Made by a program: the position numbers and the translations under genes. DNA of 64,000 nt from Paenibacillus sp. VTT E-133291 (GTDB taxonomy: Bacteria > Bacillota > Bacilli > Paenibacillales > Paenibacillaceae). Positions 18,060 to 28,210 of this stretch are shown piece after piece. How positions within the stretch are numbered: the first letter of the stretch is position 1; every line of letters begins with the position of its first letter. The stretch lies in assembly GCF_002264395.1 (NCBI RefSeq), contig NZ_NFVA01000035.1, positions 1 through 64,000 on the forward strand, given 5' to 3'. Under the pieces are notes generated by a model. The model was not told where the DNA came from. It saw only the letters and a list, made by a program, of their open reading frames with translations, and made no database searches.

Positions 18060-18740
18060 CTAACTTTTTGGCGTATGACCTTTAGCTTTCCTGACAACAG
18101 CTGTTTTCATACGTTTTTTGCCCTCTCGACATACATCAAGGAGCGGGCAAACTTGACATTTTGGGTTCTGTGCCTTGCAGTGATATCGTCCGAAAAAGAT
18201 AAGCCGGTGATGAGTGATCGTCCATTCGTCACGTGGCACAGCCTTCATCAGCTTCTTTTCCACTTCCAGCACAGAATCTTTCCAGCCTGCTAATGCAAGT
18301 CGTTTAGCAACCCTCTCCACATGCGTGTCCACTGCAATGGCAGGAACTCCAAAAGCATTGGATACTACTACATTTGCAGTTTTACGACCTACACCGGGTA
18401 AAGTTACAAGCAAGTCATGAGCCTCAGGCACCTCGCCACCATACTGTTCTATGAGTATAGAGCATAGGCTTTGGATATGCTTAGCTTTGTTACGATAAAG
18501 GCCGATGCGCCGGATATCCCCCTCCAATTCCTCCAGCGGTACAGAAATATAATCGATGGGGGCTTTGTACTTTTGGAACAGGTCCACGGTCACTTTGTTC
18601 ACCGTTGCATCCGTACATTGGGCTGATAACAGTACCGCTATCGTTAATTCAAAAGCGTTACTATGATTTAACTCGCAATGAGCATCAGGGAACAAGTTTC
18701 CAATCGTATCCAAAATGTGGCGGACCTCTGCAACTTTCAT
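18060..18740 (-). CDS. nth: Endonuclease III (DNA glycosylase/AP lyase)
   Basis: 226 residues. It excises oxidised pyrimidines in base-excision repair. The helix-hairpin-helix LPGVGRKTANV contains catalytic Lys120, and Asp138 sits in AIAVDTHVERV. The C-terminal [4Fe-4S] motif C-x6-C-x2-C-x5-C is at Cys188, 195, 198 and 204. The ribosome binding site GGAGGGG lies 6 bases before ATG 18740. In B. subtilis nth follows asnS-dnaD; here it is about 19 kb away from them. Confidence 0.96.
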   Translation of the reverse strand: MKVAEVRHILDTIGNLFPDAHCELNHSNAFELTIAVLLSAQCTDATVNKVTVDLFQKYKAPIDYISVPLEELEGDIRRIGLYRNKAKHIQSLCSILIEQYGGEVPEAHDLLVTLPGVGRKTANVVVSNAFGVPAIAVDTHVERVAKRLALAGWKDSVLEVEKKLMKAVPRDEWTITHHRLIFFGRYHCKAQNPKCQVCPLLDVCREGKKRMKTAVVRKAKGHTPKS

Positions 18741-18887
18741 AGTGTCCCCTCCACGGAGCGATTACGCTCATTAAAACTCACATGAGCGTGTCCTCTCTAA
18801 TGTAAAGAAATATAAGCAAAGTCTGTATTATAACGTATGGTTTCATACATTTCAAGAAAATACAACTCTTATACTTTCTTATATTTC

Positions 18888-18930
18888 AAAAAAAACGTCT
18901 TGACGCAGGCAAAGCTCCTGTGTCAAGACG
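18888..18930 (-). terminator. Terminator of the SLH-protein gene
   Basis: Minus strand: CGTCTTGACACAGG pairs with CCTGCGTCAAGACG (one mismatch) across a seven-base loop, followed by eight T. It lies 30 bases after the stop. Confidence 0.9.
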
Positions 18931-18959
18931 GTGATTCACTCAGAAATCCACCATTGCTA

Positions 18960-21692
18960 CTATTGTTTCACAATTTCAACCACGATATCATTATTGAAAT
19001 ACATTATAATATTATCATTTTCTTTCAGAGATTGCACGGACAATGTCGTATCTCCTTGATGAATATATACATTTGAAGCAAGCGTGAACTGATACTTATC
19101 GTTCAGATTAGCTCTCTTAGTCACCAATGAGTTCGTCGAACTGTCATAGCGAGAGAATGAACGAGTTAACTGTGGTAACACACGAATGACTGTCGCTCCA
19201 TCCGTGTCTTTACGAATCTCCACTCTGTCCGCTGTTGTTAAGTTACTAAGAGCAGTTGTTGTGGCGCCATCACGTATGATTCTAACCCCACCGCTTACAG
19301 TAAAGTTTTGTGCTGCTCCAGCATACTCCTTCACAATTAAGCTATTCGTTGCTGCTCCTACTGAACTAATCTGACCCGTTGTAAGCTTAACTGCCTGAAT
19401 AGCGAGCGGTGTGCTTCCATCAAAAGTCACATTCAGATAATCTCCCGATTTCAAAGCGGTTAGCTTAATGCTCTCACCGGCTTCATTTGTTATTGGGAGC
19501 GCCGCAGTATTAATCTCACTGGTCCCCCCATTCCATTTAATACTTATACGGTTGGTTCCAGAATTAACGGTTGCTGCTTCAACCTGAAGAACGGTCTTTA
19601 CTTTCAATACTGCTATTAGATCCTGACTAGTTGTCAGTGAAGCTGTCACATTACTACCAACAGGAACATCACTTAAGGTTGGATTAGTCTTCCCAAAAAA
19701 ATCAACTAATTGTGGATAAGGCATTGTTATAGTTTGCCCACTGTCCTTAAGCTTCAATACAATTGTTTTAAAAGAAGAATTAACAGCAGACAGGGTTCCT
19801 TCATACTTTGTGACAATTTCCAAAGACAGAGCCCGTTGACCTATTGCCGTTAAATTCACTTTACGGTTCTCAACAAGTTTCGTACCGACATTACTTAAAT
19901 TAGGGAGTACGCCTTCAATCAACAATTTTGTTTTTTCATCCAACTGAACGACATGTGCCTTTTTATCAGTATCCATAACTGTCAATAGTTGCGTTTTATT
20001 ATTATAGTCAATAACCGTCGCTCCACTATACTGCTCAATTTGACGGCTTAACACTTCAATCTTTATGACTTGATCACTGCTGTTCAACGTAAGCTGAATT
20101 TTGTCCCCACCTATTGCATCAGCTATAAGGTCATCAGCCACAGCGCTATTCATATTAGGAATAACAATCACCGGCTTCGTGCCTAACAGTTTAACTTCAC
20201 GTGTTCCGTCCGTTTTTTTATACACAACTGTTGAATTGCTCAGTTCGGTAAGTACACCTTGAACTGTCCGTTCAACACCTTCTGTCACTTCTACAGTACG
20301 TATCACATTTTCCTTAATCGTATATTTAACAGCAGCACCTGTCTTTAAATCTGCTGGCTGCAGCACTGATGATTGCGAGCTGAATAATGAAGTTCCATCT
20401 TCCCATTTAAAGGTTTCCACCGTACCAGCAGCATTTTTAAACGTAATGCTTTTCCCAGTAAGATCTATGCTTTGAACGGTACCTGTTGTCGTTTTGTTAA
20501 CTACCCCTGAAGTCACTTGAACACTGACCACTCTGTGTGATCCACTGTAAGTCTCACGTTGCAAAGTAACTACACTGTCTGCTACCAGGGAAGCAGGTTC
20601 AATTGATGTCCCGTTTGCATCTACAAAGGTAGTCGTTTCATCATAATAATACTCAGTGAACCCAGTAGCTGATTTGAGCCATAGCTTATTACCAGGTGCT
20701 ACCATTGCGAAGCTTCCGGAAAGGCTCTCCACTTGTTGTGTAGGATCAGTCACTTCAACATAGGCTGCGTTATATGTCGCTCCAATAACAGTAACCTTTG
20801 TATAAGGTTGGACATCACTTAGATTTATTCTGCTTTCAGAAGCGCTTGTGTAATAAGCGGTGCTGGCTCCCAGGGTATATGTAGAAGTCTTGCCGTTATT
20901 ATAAACGGATAGTTTCCCATCTGCTAATTGACTGATTGTTCCTGATACTGTGTTGTCGTATTCAACCGTATTGTGTGCTTCCGCACGGCTGAAAAAAGTC
21001 GCCAATTGAGCACGGGTCACAGCCCCTTGTGGATCAAAGCGATTACCGTCAAGACCATTAGCTAATTTCAGATCAACAGCAACGTTGATATACCCTCTTT
21101 TGTTTGCAGACACTTTAGCATCATCCGCAAAGCCTGTCGGCGCACTAGCTGCTACAGCAGCATCTGCACTTTTTCCTAGTGCACGAATTAAGAGTTCAGA
21201 AATCCATTCGCGGGAGGCTTTACGCTCTCCCCAAGAAGTCTTCAGATTATCTGGAGCCATTTCAGTTGCCTTATCAAGTAGGCCTTGTTGAAAGGCCAAC
21301 ACTACATAATCCTTGTAATAATTCGTAACCTTAAAATCATTAGGTAAGGCAACCGTTGAAGAAGTATCCACTTTATCCTGCAACTTCATAAAACGTAATG
21401 CCATAAGCACAGCTTCCTGTTGAGTGACAGAATCCCCAGGGCGGAACAAACCATTATTACCAACTACAATTCCTTGTGATGCTAATTTATAAATATGCTT
21501 TTCAGCCCAAAAGCCTGTCTTCACATCGCTAAAAATGCCAACAGATTGTGTAGTAGTTGTTGCTGCGGTAGCGGCTGTATCTGCAAACACTGCGCTTGCG
21601 CCACTAAAAATCATGGTTCCAGCCATAACAGCCGATACTGCTTTCGTAGAATAAGCCTTCAATAGACGTTTTGACCTTTTTTGCGCGGACAA
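18960..21692 (-). CDS. SLH-domain cell-surface protein
   Basis: 910 residues from TTG 21692, which has AGAGGGG nine bases upstream; an earlier in-frame TTG at 21719 has no such site. A signal peptide (KAVSAVMAGTMIFSGASAVFA) is followed by about three SLH repeats: IFSDVKTGFWAEKHIYKLAS, a second around the NDFKVTNYYKDYV region, and GYINVAVDLKLANGLDGNRF. SLH repeats anchor proteins to pyruvylated secondary wall polymer. The remaining ~650 residues form repeated beta-rich segments of the style G-x-V/I-x-S-I-x-x-x-x-x-x-I-x-V/F-K, probably several small beta-barrel modules. It precedes a GerMN lipoprotein and two amidases on the map, which suggests an envelope cluster. Confidence 0.9.
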   Translation of the reverse strand: MSAQKRSKRLLKAYSTKAVSAVMAGTMIFSGASAVFADTAATAATTTTQSVGIFSDVKTGFWAEKHIYKLASQGIVVGNNGLFRPGDSVTQQEAVLMALRFMKLQDKVDTSSTVALPNDFKVTNYYKDYVVLAFQQGLLDKATEMAPDNLKTSWGERKASREWISELLIRALGKSADAAVAASAPTGFADDAKVSANKRGYINVAVDLKLANGLDGNRFDPQGAVTRAQLATFFSRAEAHNTVEYDNTVSGTISQLADGKLSVYNNGKTSTYTLGASTAYYTSASESRINLSDVQPYTKVTVIGATYNAAYVEVTDPTQQVESLSGSFAMVAPGNKLWLKSATGFTEYYYDETTTFVDANGTSIEPASLVADSVVTLQRETYSGSHRVVSVQVTSGVVNKTTTGTVQSIDLTGKSITFKNAAGTVETFKWEDGTSLFSSQSSVLQPADLKTGAAVKYTIKENVIRTVEVTEGVERTVQGVLTELSNSTVVYKKTDGTREVKLLGTKPVIVIPNMNSAVADDLIADAIGGDKIQLTLNSSDQVIKIEVLSRQIEQYSGATVIDYNNKTQLLTVMDTDKKAHVVQLDEKTKLLIEGVLPNLSNVGTKLVENRKVNLTAIGQRALSLEIVTKYEGTLSAVNSSFKTIVLKLKDSGQTITMPYPQLVDFFGKTNPTLSDVPVGSNVTASLTTSQDLIAVLKVKTVLQVEAATVNSGTNRISIKWNGGTSEINTAALPITNEAGESIKLTALKSGDYLNVTFDGSTPLAIQAVKLTTGQISSVGAATNSLIVKEYAGAAQNFTVSGGVRIIRDGATTTALSNLTTADRVEIRKDTDGATVIRVLPQLTRSFSRYDSSTNSLVTKRANLNDKYQFTLASNVYIHQGDTTLSVQSLKENDNIIMYFNNDIVVEIVKQ

Positions 21693-21779
21693 TAGATTAT
21701 TCCCCTCTCTATGACTCAAATAAATAGTATAGTTTAAAGTTCGTCAGTTAGATGCTTTTATCCTTTGTTGTAATAACAA

Positions 21780-22439
21780 TTAGCTATTATCTCTAGTCAT
21801 AGGATGCATTAGGTCAACATGACCCATCAAGCTTTCAACCTTTTCACCATCCACCAAAACTTCGATGCTTTTTACTTCTTCAAATTGAAAATAGGTTTTG
21901 GCAAGTGATGAAATCGCTAAGGACTCCCCACCAGCACCCAGCTGTGCTTCATCCGGTTTATGAATATCCATTACAATTTGACCATCAACAAACTTTAACG
22001 ATTTCAGTTCAATCTTGCCCCATAACGATACAAGGTCCGTATTCTCGTTGCTCTGCAATGCTTTGAACGTCTCTGTATATTTCTGGGCATCGTCAGAGAA
22101 GCTGATGCTAGTCTTAGCAGGAATCAAATCCATAACTTGTGAATCCGTATAATATGCATCGATACTCTGGCTCTGTTTTTGTTTCTCATCTGCTACTGGC
22201 TTTGCAGTTGCCTGAGTTTCTGTGTTGCTGTTATCTGCTGTCGGTTGCGGAGTGCTAGCCACTTCGTTTCCTGATTCATCGCTTGGAGCCGGTGTACTTT
22301 CTCCCGCACCACTTACAACATTTGAAGGTTCTTGCTCCACACCATTTGCTGGAGCCGCAGTAGGCTTGTCTCCACAGCCAGCAATCACTAGCAGAAGCAG
22401 TGTAGCGATTCCAATTGTACTCCATTTTTGTTTCATCAT
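21780..22439 (-). CDS. GerMN-domain lipoprotein
   Basis: 219 residues. The signal peptide ends with the lipobox VIAGC (Cys at about 22), then comes a Thr/Ser/Pro/Gln-rich linker of about 70 residues, then a globular domain (SIDAYYTDSQVMDLIPAK... to VKSIEVLVDGEKVESLMGHVDL) that fits the GerMN fold known from GerM and from LpqB. GerM-type proteins act at the septum or cell wall, in B. subtilis during engulfment. The start ATG 22439 is preceded by AGAGGAGGC. It lies between the SLH gene and the amidase, on the same strand. Confidence 0.8.
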   Translation of the reverse strand: MMKQKWSTIGIATLLLLVIAGCGDKPTAAPANGVEQEPSNVVSGAGESTPAPSDESGNEVASTPQPTADNSNTETQATAKPVADEKQKQSQSIDAYYTDSQVMDLIPAKTSISFSDDAQKYTETFKALQSNENTDLVSLWGKIELKSLKFVDGQIVMDIHKPDEAQLGAGGESLAISSLAKTYFQFEEVKSIEVLVDGEKVESLMGHVDLMHPMTRDNS

Positions 22440-22553
22440 TAATAAACGCCTCCTCTAGATGAATACGGGCAGACAGGTACCGCAAAACCACTTCTTGCCT
22501 TTTAAAATAAAAGCAGAAAGCTGACTTTGCGGCGCTCGTCTGCCACTGGTCTG

Positions 22554-23993
22554 TTATTTTATACCCAAATATTCCTTAATCCCACTCACTATTGAAGCCG
22601 CAACTTTGTTTTGAAGTGCATCTGTAAAAAGCAATGCCTCATCTTTTTTATTGCTAAGGTATCCCACTTCAAGTAATACTGCAGGCATTTTCGTTTCGCG
22701 GATAACATGGAAATTCCCATAACGTACACCGCGATCGCTAAGTCCTGTAGCTTGAACAAGATATTTATGCATCACGTTCGCCAAAGCTTTACTGGCTTCC
22801 CGTTGATAATACGTTTCTGTTCCACTAGCCGCAGAGGATCCTGAGCTATTGGCGTGTACAGATATGAATATATCAGCTTTTAGATTATTAGCCATAGCTG
22901 CTCTATCCTTGAGCTCCAAGAAAGTATCATTACTACGTGTCAGCACAACGTCAATATTGCTTTCTTTTTTCAGCAATTCAGCTGTCTTAAGTACGATGGC
23001 CAAATTAAAATTCTTCTCGTATTTACCTGTAACACCCACTGCTCCCGAATCTTTAGCTCCATGCCCTGCATCTAATACTACTAGCTTTCTGCCGTTATTC
23101 CCCGGTTGTGTTGTAGTATCATCAGTACTTTCCGCATTTAGATCGATTACAACCAGCTTAGAATCGTCTCCAGTTACGGTAACGTTGTAATTCTTAGCAT
23201 AGTTCAAATCGATTACAAAACGTACTGTATAAGGATTCGTGCTATAAAGGGAGTAACGTACTCCTGATACATCGGGATAATCTTTCACTTCCAAGCTACC
23301 GTTTAGGTCAGGATCAAGGATCTGTCCTGTGCCAAATAGGTCTGAGAAGGTGGCATTAGGTAAATCAACAACTAACCGATTCGGCCCAGTCATCACTGTC
23401 ACTTTTGGTACTGAACTACCCTCCATGGCAATGCTCAAACGATTTTCACTAAAGCTCACACCATTTACCATCGTTAAATTCTTAGAAGGATCTACCGGCG
23501 GTACAACCTCAGATCCACCATTTTCAGTATTTCCACCTGAACTACCGTTATCATTTGAGGATCCTGGGGTAATAAGATACACACTCTTCTTCACGTTGTC
23601 CCACGAGACATTTAATCCAAACTGTTCACTAATGAACCGGATCGGTACAAGTGTCGTATTACTACGAAGGACAGGTGCTGTGGTAAGTGTTACTGTCTTG
23701 TCATCAACGGAGGCTATCTTTTGATTCACAACCAGTTTGATGACCTTTCCTTGCTGTTCAATCGTTACCGTCTTGCTCTTCTGATCCCAACCCACGTTAT
23801 ATCCAAGGCTTTCAGAGATCAACCTTAACGGCACCATGATTGTATCATTCACATTTTCAACCGGGACATTTTGCCCTGCGGTCAGCTCCTTGCCGTCCAG
23901 ATAAATCTTGCTATTTCCGGCAGCAGCATGTCCGTTTTCAGGCAAAACAAATACTAAGAGCAACAAAAACAACATCAAACTGAATTTCTTCAT
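22554..23993 (-). CDS. N-acetylmuramoyl-L-alanine amidase with stalk and AMIN domains
   Basis: 479 residues. Signal peptide; two copper-amine-oxidase-N-type segments (about 28-140, with MVPLRLISESLGYNVGWD and LVPIRFISEQFGLNVSWD); a Gly/Ser/Asn linker; an AMIN-like domain (about 175-287); and a C-terminal Amidase_3 domain. The zinc ligands are visible: His311 in LDAGHG, Glu326, His380 in ISVHANSS, and the catalytic Glu442 in LLEVGYLSN. It cuts the bond between N-acetylmuramic acid and L-alanine in peptidoglycan, outside the cell. The next gene upstream is a paralogue with the same architecture. Confidence 0.94.
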   Translation of the reverse strand: MKKFSLMLFLLLLVFVLPENGHAAAGNSKIYLDGKELTAGQNVPVENVNDTIMVPLRLISESLGYNVGWDQKSKTVTIEQQGKVIKLVVNQKIASVDDKTVTLTTAPVLRSNTTLVPIRFISEQFGLNVSWDNVKKSVYLITPGSSNDNGSSGGNTENGGSEVVPPVDPSKNLTMVNGVSFSENRLSIAMEGSSVPKVTVMTGPNRLVVDLPNATFSDLFGTGQILDPDLNGSLEVKDYPDVSGVRYSLYSTNPYTVRFVIDLNYAKNYNVTVTGDDSKLVVIDLNAESTDDTTTQPGNNGRKLVVLDAGHGAKDSGAVGVTGKYEKNFNLAIVLKTAELLKKESNIDVVLTRSNDTFLELKDRAAMANNLKADIFISVHANSSGSSAASGTETYYQREASKALANVMHKYLVQATGLSDRGVRYGNFHVIRETKMPAVLLEVGYLSNKKDEALLFTDALQNKVAASIVSGIKEYLGIK

Positions 23994-24140
23994 TCTTCAC
24001 CTCTAAATCTAGTATTCGCCTGTGAATGGCGATCGTGATGGCCTGTCTACGTCAACCTCAGACCTCTATTAGACGCTAATAATCTATAAAGGTTGCGAAT
24101 ATATTCCATAAAAATTGAGAAATCTCACCAACATCAAGCA

Positions 24141-25709
24141 TTAAAGGCCTAGATATTCCTTAATACCGGCTACAATTTCCCTCGCTAATTTGTCTTGAAG
24201 CTGCTCATTATACATCCCTGATTCATTTCCTGAATTAGTAAGATACCCCACTTCCAGAAGTACTGCAGGCATACTGGTTTCTCTTGTCACATGCAGACTT
24301 TTCGTTCTTACTCCGTTGTCCTTAAATCCAGTACCTGCAATCAGATGTTTGTGCATGATCTGAGCAAGCGGCAGACTCCCACTACGCGAATAGTACGTTT
24401 CACTGCCATTTATTTTGTCTCTATTCGGATAACCCAGCTCCAGTGAATTTCCATGCACTGAGATAAATAGATTAGCCTTTGCCGCTTCTGCGATATTTAC
24501 TCGATCCTGAAGTCCCAGCGTAATATCTTCAGTTCTAGTAAATACAACGTCAACCAAAGCTTCCTGCATAAGTAGTGTTTGTACTTTACGGATAACTGCC
24601 AGATTGAAGTCTTTTTCCAGCTTACCCGTGAGACTGACTGCTCCTGATTGCGTCCCTCCATGACCCGCGTCGAGAACTACAACTGGCTTTCCTGTCATTC
24701 CACTACCACCTGAGGGGTTCCCTTCACTGCCTGTAACATTCAAATCTAGTGTCACCAGTCCAGTACTTTCATCCGTACTTAATTGATAAGGCTGGCTACC
24801 GATCGTTTGAATCACGAACCTAATAGTAGAAGGACTTACACTGAACAACGCATACCGGATCTCAGAAACTAGAGGGTAACCAGTAACATCCAGCTTGCCT
24901 TGCGGAGTTCCGTTTGTGGTAATACTCGGTAGGCCGCCTACGAAATCAGGAGCAAAAGCTGCACCGGGAAAATCTACAACGATTCGATCTGGACTGCTCA
25001 TTTTTGTGATGCTAGGTTTAAGAGCTCCAGAAACAGCGATGATTAATCGATTCTCAGTAAAGACTGCCCCATTTACAAGCGGACCTGCTGCATTCACACC
25101 AGTGCTTCCTGGTACTGAGGATGATTGTGGTGTCTGAGAGGGTAAAACACTTCCAGCGCTTGTGCCATTATCTATGCCGGGTGTAGTCATTGGAGTTGGA
25201 GAAGGTGTACTTGTTGCTGTTGGACTAGTAACGGTTCCCTCAGATGTAGCCACCGAAGCTTGTCCACCCGTCAAATAGACCGTTTTATCGCTATTATCCC
25301 AGCCAACCTTTAGACCGAACTGCTCACTTACGAAACGGATCGGAACGAGAACTGTACCACCGCTTTGCTTGGGTGCTGCGTTTAAATCAAACGTTACTCC
25401 ATCCGCATCAGCTGTTTTTTTTCCTACAGCCAGCTCAATGCTTTTTCCATCTTGGTGAACCGTTACTTTGCGGGCCTGCTGCTCCCATAATACCTCAAAT
25501 CCAAGATTCTCCACTACCACTCTGACGGGAATCATAACGCTACCATTGACGTTCTCAAGTTTAATTCCTTTTGGTAAAGCAAGCTCTTGATTGTCCATAA
25601 TAATTCTGCCTGAGCTGCTACCAGCCGCGGCAGCTTCACGTCCAGTAAAGGATAGTAATAATAATGGCAGCAACAATAGCAGCAACTTTCGATACCCAAC
25701 TCTTCTCAT
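24141..25709 (-). CDS. N-acetylmuramoyl-L-alanine amidase, paralogue of the neighbouring gene
   Basis: 522 residues with the same architecture as the gene at 22554-23993: signal peptide, two stalk segments (SVMIPVRVVVENLGFEVLWE and LVPIRFVSEQFGLKVGWD), a longer Thr/Ser/Pro linker, an AMIN-like domain and Amidase_3 with LDAGHGG, ISVHGNS and LLEVGYLTN. All four catalytic/metal positions are kept. The HGN in place of HAN and the longer linker show that the two copies have diverged. A tandem duplication followed by specialisation is the simplest explanation. Confidence 0.94.
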   Translation of the reverse strand: MRRVGYRKLLLLLLPLLLLSFTGREAAAAGSSSGRIIMDNQELALPKGIKLENVNGSVMIPVRVVVENLGFEVLWEQQARKVTVHQDGKSIELAVGKKTADADGVTFDLNAAPKQSGGTVLVPIRFVSEQFGLKVGWDNSDKTVYLTGGQASVATSEGTVTSPTATSTPSPTPMTTPGIDNGTSAGSVLPSQTPQSSSVPGSTGVNAAGPLVNGAVFTENRLIIAVSGALKPSITKMSSPDRIVVDFPGAAFAPDFVGGLPSITTNGTPQGKLDVTGYPLVSEIRYALFSVSPSTIRFVIQTIGSQPYQLSTDESTGLVTLDLNVTGSEGNPSGGSGMTGKPVVVLDAGHGGTQSGAVSLTGKLEKDFNLAVIRKVQTLLMQEALVDVVFTRTEDITLGLQDRVNIAEAAKANLFISVHGNSLELGYPNRDKINGSETYYSRSGSLPLAQIMHKHLIAGTGFKDNGVRTKSLHVTRETSMPAVLLEVGYLTNSGNESGMYNEQLQDKLAREIVAGIKEYLGL

Positions 25710-25806
25710 TTTCCCGCTCCTTCTGCAAGTAATAGATCTAGATAAATACTAAGACGACAGAAATCACCAAATGTTTCCTTTATCACCAATCAATATTTCG
25801 ATTATA

Positions 25807-25848
25807 GCAAAAAAACTTCTATTTCCGACACCCGGAAATAGAAGTTTT
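25807..25848 (-). terminator. leuCD terminator, usable in both directions
   Basis: Perfect 15-bp arms AAAACTTCTATTTCC / GGAAATAGAAGTTTT (25812-25826 and 25834-25848), a seven-base loop, and T runs on the minus strand. It lies between the leuD stop and the start of the upstream-positioned amidase gene. Confidence 0.93.
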
Positions 25849-25895
25849 GCGTAATTTTTGTAAAATTTAAGAATGAAACCACTTATATCCTATTA

Positions 25896-26498
25896 TTAAG
25901 AGAATAACTTAGCTGCATGACGCTCTTCATACGCAGCAATTTCATCTGCATGCTGAAGGGTTAATCCGATATCATCCAGACCTTGCAGCAAGAACTGTCG
26001 ACGGTGCTCATCCAGCTCAAAGCTGATGCTCAGTCCATATTCATCATGGAGTGTGTTGCTCTCCAGATCTACAGTCAACTGGTAGCCATCGTGCTGTGCT
26101 GTCCGGTTGAACAGTTCATCCACTTGCTCTTCCGATAGCTTGATTGGCAAAATGCCGTTCTTAAAGCAGTTATTGTAGAAGATATCTGCATAGGAAGGTG
26201 CAATGACAACTTTAAACCCATAATCCATAATCGCCCAAGGTGCATGCTCCCGTGAAGAACCGCATCCAAAGTTAGCACGTGAAATCAAGACAGAAGCACC
26301 TTGATAGCGCGGTTTATTCATTTCAAAAGCTGCGTTATCGTTACCCGCTTCATCAAAACGCCATTCATAGAACAAAAATTGTCCAAATCCCGTCCGTTCA
26401 ATCCGTTTCAAGAACTGCTTTGGGATAATTGCATCCGTATCTACATTCACCCGATCTACTGGTGCAACAATTCCTGTTAATTTTTTAAAAGCATCCAT
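25896..26498 (-). CDS. leuD: 3-isopropylmalate dehydratase small subunit
   Basis: 200 residues, the family's usual length. It has the swivelling-domain signatures [15 protein letters not shown] near residue 19 and the [13 protein letters not shown] loop. With LeuC it isomerises 2-isopropylmalate to 3-isopropylmalate in leucine biosynthesis, in the cytoplasm. It starts 29 bases after the leuC stop. The rest of the leucine pathway (leuA, leuB) is not in this window. Confidence 0.96.
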   Translation of the reverse strand: MDAFKKLTGIVAPVDRVNVDTDAIIPKQFLKRIERTGFGQFLFYEWRFDEAGNDNAAFEMNKPRYQGASVLISRANFGCGSSREHAPWAIMDYGFKVVIAPSYADIFYNNCFKNGILPIKLSEEQVDELFNRTAQHDGYQLTVDLESNTLHDEYGLSISFELDEHRRQFLLQGLDDIGLTLQHADEIAAYEERHAAKLFS

Positions 26499-26527
26499 AG
26501 TTTTATCCTCCCGTGTTCTCTCTAGTT

Positions 26528-27952
26528 CTATGAGCTGACAGCTTCCGTCTTATAGTTCCAATCACGTACATCAGTGAAACGGCCTTTTATCGCAGCTGCA
26601 GCAGCCATAGCTGGGGATACCAGATGCGTGCGTCCACCGCGACCTTGCCGTCCTTCAAAGTTACGGTTCGAGGTAGATGCACAGCGTTGCCCAGGTTGCA
26701 GTACATCAGGGTTCATTGCAAGGCACATGCTGCATCCCGCTTCGCGCCATTCAAAACCCGCGTCAGTAAAGACTTTATCAAGCCCTTCCTTCTCAGCCTG
26801 CATTTTAACACGACCAGATCCAGGAACAACAATGGCAGTAACCTTGTCAGAGACCTTATGGCCTTTTGCTACCACAGCTGCTGCTCTCAAATCCTCGATC
26901 CGTCCGTTAGTACAAGAACCGATAAATACATAATCGATTGGAATTTCAGAAATAGGTGTTCCAGGAATCAAATCCATATATTCAAGTGCTTTTTCAGCAG
27001 CTTTGCGTTCATTTTCAGTGGTGAAGTCAGCCGGATTTGGCACGCTAGAGTTGATATCTGTACCCATACCCGGGCTAGTGCCCCAAGTCACTTGTGGAAT
27101 CAATGTCTCCACATCGAATTCAACTACTGTATCATACTGAGCACCTTCGTCACTAACAAGACTCTTCCATCCTTCAACAGCAGCGTCATAAGCTTCCCCT
27201 TGCGGCACATATTGACGTCCACGCAGATAGTTAAAAGTAGTTTCGTCAGGAGCGATCAAGCCTGCTCTTGCTCCGCCTTCGATCGACATGTTGCAGACGG
27301 TCATACGTTCTTCCATCGACAGCTCACGAATAGCTTCACCTGTGTACTCAATTACATAACCTGTGGCAAAATCAGTACCATATTTAGCAATAACACCAAG
27401 GATCATATCCTTTGCTGTTACACCAGGATTGCGTTTACCTGTGAAACGAACTTCCATAGTCTTAGCTTTGGATTGCTGCAAACATTGGGTAGCCATTACA
27501 TGTTCAACTTCACTAGTTCCGATACCAAAAGCCAGCGCACCAAATGCTCCATGTGTGGAGGTATGGCTGTCGCCGCAAACGATAGTTTTACCAGGATGCG
27601 TCAAGCCGATCTCAGGTCCCATTACGTGTACAACGCCTTGATCGATATCATTCAGGTCGAACAATCTAACACCAAAATCAGCACAATTTTTAGAAAGTGT
27701 ATCAATTTGCTGTTTGGAAATTGGATCTTTAATGTTAAAACGATCCTTGGTAGGAACGTTGTGATCCATTGTAGCGAAAGTCAGCTCAGGACGGCGAACC
27801 TTCCGATTACTAAGGCGAAGTCCTTCGAAAGCTTGTGGAGAAGTTACTTCATGAACCAAATGCAGATCGATATAAATAATGCTAGGTTTACCTTCCTCTT
27901 GATGAATAACATGATTATCCCAAATCTTCTCAAACATTGTCTTGTTGCTCAT
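26528..27952 (-). CDS. leuC: 3-isopropylmalate dehydratase large subunit
   Basis: 474 residues, aconitase family. The [4Fe-4S] ligands are visible in FIGSCTNGR (Cys at about 347) and in [13 protein letters not shown] (C-x2-C). Other family stretches are [35 protein letters not shown] and [15 protein letters not shown]. Its AATGAGGTG ribosome binding site is close to ATG 27952. The promoter region to the right carries a perfect LysR-type operator (28068-28082). Confidence 0.96.
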   Translation of the reverse strand: MSNKTMFEKIWDNHVIHQEEGKPSIIYIDLHLVHEVTSPQAFEGLRLSNRKVRRPELTFATMDHNVPTKDRFNIKDPISKQQIDTLSKNCADFGVRLFDLNDIDQGVVHVMGPEIGLTHPGKTIVCGDSHTSTHGAFGALAFGIGTSEVEHVMATQCLQQSKAKTMEVRFTGKRNPGVTAKDMILGVIAKYGTDFATGYVIEYTGEAIRELSMEERMTVCNMSIEGGARAGLIAPDETTFNYLRGRQYVPQGEAYDAAVEGWKSLVSDEGAQYDTVVEFDVETLIPQVTWGTSPGMGTDINSSVPNPADFTTENERKAAEKALEYMDLIPGTPISEIPIDYVFIGSCTNGRIEDLRAAAVVAKGHKVSDKVTAIVVPGSGRVKMQAEKEGLDKVFTDAGFEWREAGCSMCLAMNPDVLQPGQRCASTSNRNFEGRQGRGGRTHLVSPAMAAAAAIKGRFTDVRDWNYKTEAVSS

Positions 27953-28067
27953 AATTTCACCTCATTAATAGAATCGTTCATTGGAAGAGAGCGTGGAGTC
28001 TCTCTTGAATGATCTAAATATAACATCACCGTCTTTATAATTCCAAGATATGATATCTATAGAACTG

Positions 28068-28082
28068 ATAGGTTTAACCTAT
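28068..28082. promoter_or_regulatory. LysR-type operator in the leuC promoter
   Basis: ATAGGTTTAACCTAT is a perfect 7+1+7 palindrome that contains the T-N11-A core of LysR-family operators. It lies at about -41 to -55 relative to a start predicted from a TATAAA-like -10 (28034-28039, minus strand) whose -35 is poor, as expected for an activated promoter. A related box is found in the promoter of the lysR gene at 29750. Confidence 0.65.
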
Positions 28083-28210
28083 AAGATTGAAGACGATTTT
28101 TTTGCTGAGACCCTAGTCAGCCCACTCCTTAGACGAATGTCCTTCATACTATATCGGGTCCTGGTTGTTGAAATGCAGTGCATTTGTTATCTCAGAAGGA
28201 GTTGGAACAA

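Noticed and set aside
26624-28012. 462-codon plus-strand frame opposite leuC
   Set aside because: leuC is unmistakable on the minus strand; the antisense frame has Cys/His/Phe-rich shadow composition and no family features.
28099-28126. Inverted repeat GCTGA/TCAGC next to a T run upstream of the oxidase gene
   Set aside because: The T run precedes the hairpin on the plus strand and reads as A on the minus strand, so it is not a terminator; arms of five bases are too short to claim more.
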